Assembly: GCA_002329445.1 (NCBI GenBank)
Contig: DCTU01000057.1
Location: 2,112 to 13,758, forward strand
DNA: 11,647 nucleotides
From: a bacterium UBP9_UBA1432
GTDB taxonomy: Bacteria > Vulcanimicrobiota > Xenobia > Xenobiales > Xenobiaceae
Reading direction: 5' to 3'
Under the pieces are notes generated by a model that saw only the letters and a program-made list of their open reading frames with translations, did no database searches and was not told the origin of the DNA. Of this stretch, positions 6,603 to 11,647 are shown in pieces. Position 1 is the stretch's first letter, and every line of letters starts with the position of its first letter. The position numbers and the translations under genes are program-made.

Positions 6603-8438
6603 ATGGGCAAGATCGTCGGCATCGACCTGGGCACGACCAATTCGGTGGTGGCCCTCATGGAAGGCGGGAAGCCTACGGTCATCGCCAATGCGGAAGGCAG
6701 TCGCACCACCCCGTCGGTGGTCGGCTTCTCGAAGACCGGAGAGAGGCTTGTCGGCGAGCTGGCCAAGCGCCAGGCCGTCAGCAACCCGGATCGAACCATC
6801 ACCTCCATCAAGAGGGAGATGGGTACCGACCATCGCGTGAACATCGATGGCAAGCCATACTCTCCAGAAGAGATCTCGGCGATGGTCCTGCAGAAGTTGA
6901 AGCGGGATGCCGAGGCCTACCTGGGCGAGGACATCAAGGAGGCGGTGATCACGGTTCCCGCCTACTTCAACGACTCCCAGCGCCAGGCGACCAAGAACGC
7001 GGGCACCATCGCCGGCTTCGAGGTCAAGCGCATCATCAACGAGCCGACCGCCGCGGCGCTGGCCTATGGGCTGGACAAGCAGCACGAGACGCTGACGGTT
7101 GCCGTCTTCGACCTCGGCGGCGGAACCTTCGACGTGTCGATCCTGGAGATCGGCGAGGGCGTCTTCGAGGTCAAGGCGACCGCGGGAGATACCCGGCTCG
7201 GCGGCGACGACTGGGACCGGCGCATCATGGACTACGTGGCTGACGAGTTCAAGCGCGAGCATGGGATCGACCTGCGCCAGGACAAGATGGCCGCCCAGCG
7301 CCTCAAGGACGCCTGCGAGAAGGCCAAGATCGAGCTGTCGCAGGTCTTCCAGGCCAACATCAACCTGCCGTTCATCACCGCGGATGCCTCGGGGCCCAAG
7401 CACCTGGACGTGACCCTGACCCGGGCCCGGTTCGAAGAGCTGACCCACGACCTGTTGGACCGCTGCAAGCAGCCCTGCCGTCGGGCGATGGAAGACTCCA
7501 AGCTGAGCAAGGGCGAGATCGATCGGGTCCTGCTGGTCGGCGGCTCGACCCGCATGCCCCAGGTCTACGATTTCGTCCGCGAGTTCTTCGGCAAGGAGCC
7601 CTCCAAGGACATCAACCCCGACGAGTGCGTGGGCATGGGGGCCGCGATCCAGGGGGCCGTGCTTTCCGGTGAGGTCAAGGACGTGGTCCTGGTCGACGTC
7701 ACGCCGCTGTCCCTGGGGGTCGAGACCCTGGGCGGGGTGATGACCCGGCTGATCGAGCGCAACACGGCCATTCCGACCAAGAAGAGCGAGACCTTCACCA
7801 CCGCCGCGGACATGCAGACCCAGGTGGAGATCCACGTGCTGCAAGGCGAGCGCGAGTTCGCCCGGGACAACAAGTCCCTGGGGCAGTTCAAGCTGACCGA
7901 GATCCCGCCGGCCCCGCGTGGGGTCCCCCAGATCGAGGTCACCTTCGAGATCGACTCCAATGGGATCCTGAACGTGGCCGCCACCGACAAGGCCAGCGGC
8001 AAGAGCCAGAAGATCACCATCACGGCCTCGACCAACCTGACCAAGGACGAGGTCGAGAAGATGGTCCGCGACGCCGACTCCCACGCTGCCGAAGACAAGC
8101 GTCGCCGCGAGGAGATCGAACTGCGCAACCAGGCCGACAGTCTGGTCTACACCACCGAGAAGGCCCTGCGCGACGCCGGGGACAAGGTTCCCGCAGACCT
8201 CAAGGCCAGGATTGAAGCCGGTCGGGACCGCGTGAAGAAGGTTCTGGAGGCCTCGACCCTGGACCGCAGCGAGCTGCAGTCCGCGATGGAACAACTGGCC
8301 CAGGCGGCCCAGGGGATCGGTGAACACCTCTATGGGCAGGCCGGAGGGACCGGCCCGGCGACTGAAGGAGCCGGGACGCAGCCTCAACAGGGCCCCGTCG
8401 AGGGAGAAGTGGTGGACGCCGAGTACGAGGTCAAGTAG
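6603..8438 (+). CDS. dnaK: Chaperone protein DnaK (Hsp70)
   Basis: This 611-residue protein is a full-length Hsp70, the ATP-driven chaperone that works with DnaJ and GrpE in the cytoplasm. The ATPase domain (1 to about 358) shows GIDLGTTNSVVALM (6-19), the AVITVPAYFNDSQRQATK segment (114-131), FDLGGGTFDVSIL (169-181) and VLLVGGSTRMP (309-319). The linker DVVLVDVTPLSLGVETLGG (360-378) leads to the substrate-binding domain, with NGILNVAATDKASGK at 453-467, and a helical lid. The tail is Gly/Pro/Gln-rich and ends VVDAEYEVK, a variant of the usual acidic C-terminus. The start is ATG 6603: it matches the family N-terminus and has GGAG (6590-6593) nine bases upstream. The ATPase domain lacks the insert typical of most Gram-negative DnaKs (after residue 79). 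It is divergent from the propeller gene and converges on the MFS/spermidine-synthase-like gene. grpE, dnaJ and hrcA are absent from the window. Confidence 0.98.
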   Translation: MGKIVGIDLGTTNSVVALMEGGKPTVIANAEGSRTTPSVVGFSKTGERLVGELAKRQAVSNPDRTITSIKREMGTDHRVNIDGKPYSPEEISAMVLQKLKRDAEAYLGEDIKEAVITVPAYFNDSQRQATKNAGTIAGFEVKRIINEPTAAALAYGLDKQHETLTVAVFDLGGGTFDVSILEIGEGVFEVKATAGDTRLGGDDWDRRIMDYVADEFKREHGIDLRQDKMAAQRLKDACEKAKIELSQVFQANINLPFITADASGPKHLDVTLTRARFEELTHDLLDRCKQPCRRAMEDSKLSKGEIDRVLLVGGSTRMPQVYDFVREFFGKEPSKDINPDECVGMGAAIQGAVLSGEVKDVVLVDVTPLSLGVETLGGVMTRLIERNTAIPTKKSETFTTAADMQTQVEIHVLQGEREFARDNKSLGQFKLTEIPPAPRGVPQIEVTFEIDSNGILNVAATDKASGKSQKITITASTNLTKDEVEKMVRDADSHAAEDKRRREEIELRNQADSLVYTTEKALRDAGDKVPADLKARIEAGRDRVKKVLEASTLDRSELQSAMEQLAQAAQGIGEHLYGQAGGTGPATEGAGTQPQQGPVEGEVVDAEYEVK

Positions 8439-8470
8439 AAGACCGCGTCCTGCCGGCCCGCCTCGAAGGC

Positions 8471-8503
8471 CGAAGAGCCCCAGGGTCCCCCTGGGGCTCT
8501 TCG
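8471..8503. terminator. Shared hairpin terminator between dnaK and the converging gene
   Basis: A perfect 15-bp stem, CGAAGAGCCCCAGGG (8471-8485) with its complement at 8489-8503, closes on a 3-base loop. It lies 32 bp after the dnaK stop and 2 bp after the stop of the minus-strand gene. Only short T-rich bases follow (CTTCACTTC on plus, GGCCTTCG on minus), so it is a strong hairpin with a weak U-tract. Its symmetry and placement fit a two-way terminator. Confidence 0.75.
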
Positions 8504-8505
8504 CT

Positions 8506-11145
8506 TCACTTCGAGGGGTTCGAAGCTTGTTCGAGAAGCCAGGCTTCCAGCTCGGGGTCCCGATTGGCCCGGGCCGTCTCGGCCATGAGGGGGGCCAGGT
8601 CCCGCTCGTGGGATTGCAGGTCGGTTCCTGCTGGCAGAAGACCTCGGCGGTACTGCATGAGGGACCTGCGAAGCCCCAGGTCCTGCTCGGACCGATAGAG
8701 GTTTCGGGGAGCGCGGTACTCCAGCAAGGGCAGGTCATCGGTGTTGAGCCGGGCTCCGGCCCGCCAGGACCGGAGATCCTCCAGGTCACACACGTAGCGT
8801 CCATAGAAGGCCAGGGGGGTGGCCACGCCCATCGCCTGCAGGTCGGCGCGGACCTCGGGCATCTGGCGCCAGACGCTTTCCAGACGCTGCGGCAGCCGGG
8901 AGGCGGGGCCCTCTCCCTTCCAGCCGAGAAGCAGGAGGTCCTTGGCGGCACCCATCCAGACCTGGCCGCGAGGGAAGACCTCTGCAAAGGTTGCGATCAC
9001 CATCTTGAGATCCTCTTCCTGGAGGGCTCGCAGGTGGATCCACTGGCACAGGATGCCGTCCGGAGTCAACCGATCCTGGCAGACCTCGTAGAACTCCCGG
9101 GTGTACAGGGAGGCGATTCCCGAGATCCAGGGGTTTGATGGTTCGATGCTCAGGACGTCGTAGGGGGCGGACTCCATCAGGACGTTGCGCCCATCGTTCA
9201 GCCGCAGATGAACCTTGGGGTTCTTCAGAACCTCCCGGTTCCAGGGGGCGAAGTACTCGGCCGCCTGGACCATGGCGGGTTCGATCTCGGCCACGTCCAG
9301 ATGGTCCAGGCCGGGATACAGGGTGAAGGCCCCTCCGGTGATGCCGCTACCCAGACCGATGACCAGGGCTCTCCGGGCCTGGGGGTGGGCCAGCATGGGA
9401 AGGTGCCCGAGCATGGACTGGGTGGCCATGTCCGTCCGAACCGTCGAGGCATCCGTCTTCCCGTTCACGCGCAGGTAGAGGATCTCGCCGGCCCGGTGGA
9501 CGCTGACGGTGCTGTCGGATCCGTCCCGATAGAAAAGCACGTCCCCGGGGGCTTCGGGGGCGGCGATACCCGCCTTCTCCAAGACCGAGGCGTAGATGGC
9601 GGGGCCGCTGACCATGACCTGCTCCCTCCACGGAGGGATGGCCAGGGCCAGCCCCAGGACGACTGCCAGCGCGAGCGCCAGGGCCCGGCGAATCGGAGCG
9701 TCGGCACCCGCCAGGCCCACTGCGGCAGCCAGGAGGTTGACCCCGATCGCCAGGCGGATGCTGTTCTCCACGCCCAGCCAGGGCAGCAGGGCCAGGCCCG
9801 TCCCGGCCGAGGCCACGATCGAGCCCACCGTGTTGGCGGCATAGATCTCGCCCAGACGCTGGTAGCGGCGTTGGCTGCGGCTGGCTCCCAGGCGGACCAG
9901 CAGCGGCAGCGACAGGCCCATCAGCACGGCTGGCGCCAGCAGGGCCGAGCCGGCCAGGCCGAAGCTGGCGGCCAGGACCAGCGGAAACGAGTCGCGGACG
10001 GAGGGGAACACGGCCAGGTACAGTCGGGGCAGGAGGGGGAAGTAGAGCAGCAGTCCACTGACCGCCAAGGCCATCAGGCCCTGGCAGACCGCGAAGGCCA
10101 GAGCCGGGCTGAGCCGGTCCGGCAGGCGCCGAACCAGCAGGCTCCCCAGGCCGATCCCAGCCAGGAAGAGGGTCAGGACCAGGCTGAAGCTGTAGACCGA
10201 AGAACCCAGGACCAGGGCCAGGGCCCGGGTGAAGGTGATCTCGTGGGCCATGGCGGCCATCCCCGAGAGCGCGGCGGCAGCCAGCAACCAGGGGTGGGGC
10301 AGGCCGGGGCCGGAGTCCGCCGCGCGTGCGTCCGCTCCGCTCTCCCGGTCGCCCTCTCCGGAAGGGTCATCGAGCAGGGCTGAGGGCCAGCGCACCGAGA
10401 GGGTTGCTCCCAGAAGGCCGACCAGCACGTTCCCCGCGGCAGCCAGGAAGAGCGTGGTCTGCAGGCCCAGGGTGGGCAGGGCCAAAAACCCCGCCAGTCC
10501 GGCCCCGGTCATGGCTCCGACCGTGTTCAGGCCGTACAGCAGGGGAAACGAGGAGGCCAGGCTGCGGTAGGAGGCGGCCGCGCGGCACATCAAGGGCAGG
10601 GTCGCCCCCATCGCGAGGGTGGGGGGCAGCAACACAGGGACCACCATGGCCGCCTTCCATCCCAGGGGAACCCCTTCCGCGCCAGCCAGGCCGGCCAGGC
10701 CGTGATGCATCCGCTCGAAGAACGTCGGGGTGAGCGCTGCGTACAGGCCCAGCCCGGCCTCCAGCAGGGCATACCAGAACAGCGCGCGGGCCGGTTGGAG
10801 TCGCTCGGCCAGGCGCCCGCCCAGTCCGCTTCCCAGCGCCAGGCCACCCATGAAGACGGCGACCACCAGGCCCACCGCCGAGGTGGAGTTGCCCAGGATC
10901 AGGGTCAGGCTCCGGCTCCAGAGGACCTGGTAGACCAGGCTGAGGGCCCCGGACAGGAAGAAGAGGGCAAAGACCCAGAAGGCCGTGCCTTGTGAGGATT
11001 GGACCAGGTTCGGTCCAGGGGGGGGGGAAGGTCGATGGCTCAAGGGGCCTCCGGGCTCTCGGCTGCCGGCGCCGTGGGGCGTGGGCGCGCGGAGGTTCGC
11101 GGGGGAGTTCCCGCCTCCTTTGCCTCGTGGGATGCTGAACTCCAT
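8506..11145 (-). CDS. Fused MFS-like transporter / spermidine-synthase-like membrane protein
   Basis: From ATG 11143-11145 the protein has 879 residues. The N-terminal half has two related membrane bundles: near 64-115 (LSGALSLVYQVLWSR, then FMGGLALGSGLGGRL) and near 293-340 (LSGMAAMAHEITFTR, then FLAGIGLGSLLVRRL), an internal duplication. Residues about 510-810 form a spermidine-synthase-like Rossmann domain: VIGLGSG (595-601, SAM-type nucleotide loop), VAEIEP (618-623), LNDGRNVL (649-656) and SIEPSNPWISG (666-676). Classical aminopropyltransferases have a D.SDP motif where this has EPSNP, so polyamine synthesis is doubtful; a related SAM-using or small-molecule transfer reaction at the membrane is more likely. 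The exact role of such fusions is not established. The start is uncertain: ATG 11145 has no good ribosome site; TTG 11043 has GGAGG only four bases away. Both lie upstream of a run of ten C. A TTG at 11295 would overlap the divergent ATPase gene and is rejected. Confidence 0.88.
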   Translation of the reverse strand: MEFSIPRGKGGGNSPANLRAPTPHGAGSREPGGPLSHRPSPPPGPNLVQSSQGTAFWVFALFFLSGALSLVYQVLWSRSLTLILGNSTSAVGLVVAVFMGGLALGSGLGGRLAERLQPARALFWYALLEAGLGLYAALTPTFFERMHHGLAGLAGAEGVPLGWKAAMVVPVLLPPTLAMGATLPLMCRAAASYRSLASSFPLLYGLNTVGAMTGAGLAGFLALPTLGLQTTLFLAAAGNVLVGLLGATLSVRWPSALLDDPSGEGDRESGADARAADSGPGLPHPWLLAAAALSGMAAMAHEITFTRALALVLGSSVYSFSLVLTLFLAGIGLGSLLVRRLPDRLSPALAFAVCQGLMALAVSGLLLYFPLLPRLYLAVFPSVRDSFPLVLAASFGLAGSALLAPAVLMGLSLPLLVRLGASRSQRRYQRLGEIYAANTVGSIVASAGTGLALLPWLGVENSIRLAIGVNLLAAAVGLAGADAPIRRALALALAVVLGLALAIPPWREQVMVSGPAIYASVLEKAGIAAPEAPGDVLFYRDGSDSTVSVHRAGEILYLRVNGKTDASTVRTDMATQSMLGHLPMLAHPQARRALVIGLGSGITGGAFTLYPGLDHLDVAEIEPAMVQAAEYFAPWNREVLKNPKVHLRLNDGRNVLMESAPYDVLSIEPSNPWISGIASLYTREFYEVCQDRLTPDGILCQWIHLRALQEEDLKMVIATFAEVFPRGQVWMGAAKDLLLLGWKGEGPASRLPQRLESVWRQMPEVRADLQAMGVATPLAFYGRYVCDLEDLRSWRAGARLNTDDLPLLEYRAPRNLYRSEQDLGLRRSLMQYRRGLLPAGTDLQSHERDLAPLMAETARANRDPELEAWLLEQASNPSK
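11018..11027 (-). repeat. Run of ten C in the coding start of the MFS/spermidine-synthase-like gene
   Basis: On the coding (minus) strand ten consecutive C fall in the SPPPG stretch of the N-terminal tail, shortly before the first membrane segment. Immediately past it lies the inverted repeat GGACC/GGTCC (11001-11016). Ten is not a multiple of three, so the frame depends on the run length. It is also a classic place for sequencing error. Confidence 0.9.
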
Positions 11146-11255
11146 CCAGGGAGGCGAATCCCCCGCCTGGCCCGGATCGGCGGCCGAACGCCACGATCTG
11201 CGGCGGATGCAGGGGCCGGCGGTCGGGCCCAACGGACAGGGATTCGAGGAATCCG

Positions 11256-11647
11256 ATGGGGAATAGGCCGGGCATGTCCTTGCAGTTGCCCCCAACGCCC
11301 CACGCCCTGCCGCCAGACGAGCTGATCCGCCTTCTGGAGGTCGACCCGGAGGCCGGTCTCGACCTGGAGGAGGTGCAGCGCCGCCGTGACCGTTTCGGCC
11401 CCAACGAGCTCTCCGCGGCCGAACCCGTGTCGCCCTGGCGGATCCTGATCCGCCAGTTCCAGGACCTCATGGTGGCCATCCTGCTGGCCGCAGCGGCGAT
11501 CTCGCTGGGGGCATGGTTGCTGGAGGGAGCCGAGGGGCTTCCCGCCGACACCCTGGTGATCGCCGCCATCGTGGTGCTCAACGCGGCACTGGGCTTCGCC
11601 CAGGAGTTCCGCGCCGAGAAGACCATCGAGGAGCTGCGCCGCATGGC
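11256..11647 (+). CDS. N-terminus of a calcium-type (P2-like) cation-transporting P-type ATPase
   Basis: The frame runs off the window's right edge after 130 codons, so the catalytic DKTGT motif is not seen. The visible part has the cation-ATPase N-terminal domain (LPPDELIRLLEVDPEAGL, then RRRDRFGPNEL and a PWRILIRQFQDLMVAILL segment), the first membrane hairpin, and NAALGFAQEFRAEKTIEEL followed by RRMA. That phrase (usually N..LGF.QE.RAE.A...L) is characteristic of PMR1/SERCA/PacL-type pumps that export Ca2+ or Mn2+ from the cytoplasm. Start: ATG 11256 has GAGGA (11246-11250) five bases upstream; ATG 11274, in frame, is an alternative with a poorer site. It is divergent from the MFS/spermidine-synthase-like gene. 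The 110-bp gap between them is very GC-rich and shows no clear promoter boxes. Confidence 0.9.
   Translation, partial: MGNRPGMSLQLPPTPHALPPDELIRLLEVDPEAGLDLEEVQRRRDRFGPNELSAAEPVSPWRILIRQFQDLMVAILLAAAAISLGAWLLEGAEGLPADTLVIAAIVVLNAALGFAQEFRAEKTIEELRRM

Noticed and set aside
6546..8987. An 813-codon minus-strand open frame opposite dnaK.
   Set aside because: It is the reverse complement of dnaK codons, has no motifs, and dnaK is certain.
10367..11644. A 425-codon minus-strand frame covering the P-type ATPase start and the transporter N-terminus.
   Set aside because: It overlaps two supported genes and is low-complexity Arg/Pro/Gly sequence in its second half.

Overview
The window is GC-rich (by eye well above 60%) bacterial chromosome with long open frames and short gaps. 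No mobile element, CRISPR array, tRNA or rRNA was seen. The organism cannot be named from this stretch. One clue is the DnaK: its ATPase domain goes straight from NPDRTITSIKREMGTDHRV to the IDGKPY strand, without the roughly two-dozen-residue insert seen in most Gram-negative DnaKs. That, together with secreted and envelope proteins and a pilus/secretion-type platform protein, suggests a high-GC member of a deep or poorly sampled lineage rather than a proteobacterium. This is inference.

Layout, left to right. (1) The 3' end of a small gene (plus, to 266) that resembles DUF4258-like proteins. (2) A plus-strand gene, 357-2072, encoding two FHA (phosphothreonine-binding) domains fused to a GspF/PilC-type inner-membrane platform. 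(3) A minus-strand gene, 2035-4017, encoding a DUF2723 GT-C-type membrane glycosyltransferase-like protein with C-terminal TPRs; its last 38 bp overlap the 3' end of gene 2. (4) A minus-strand intrinsic terminator (4066-4099). (5) A minus-strand gene, 4123-5151, for a secreted protein with EF-hand-like calcium loops. (6) A minus-strand gene, 5289-6368, for a secreted protein that is probably a beta-propeller. (7) A 234-bp divergent control region with an inverted repeat and an 11-bp-phased direct repeat. (8) dnaK, plus, 6603-8438. (9) A 15-bp perfect hairpin shared by two converging genes. (10) A minus-strand gene, 8506 to about 11145, for a fused MFS-like/spermidine-synthase-like membrane protein. 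(11) The start of a plus-strand Ca2+-type P-type ATPase, from 11256 to beyond the edge.

The genes do not form one pathway. Most look like single-gene units arranged head-to-head or tail-to-tail. A shared theme is the cell envelope: five of the eight genes encode membrane-embedded or exported proteins, and two of the membrane proteins carry runs of nine and ten C in the N-terminal tail just before the first membrane segment. The strongest candidate for something undescribed is the FHA-FHA-GspF fusion, which would bring phosphothreonine recognition to the assembly platform of a type IV pilus or type II secretion-like machine. dnaK stands alone, without grpE, dnaJ or hrcA nearby and without a recognisable CIRCE operator.
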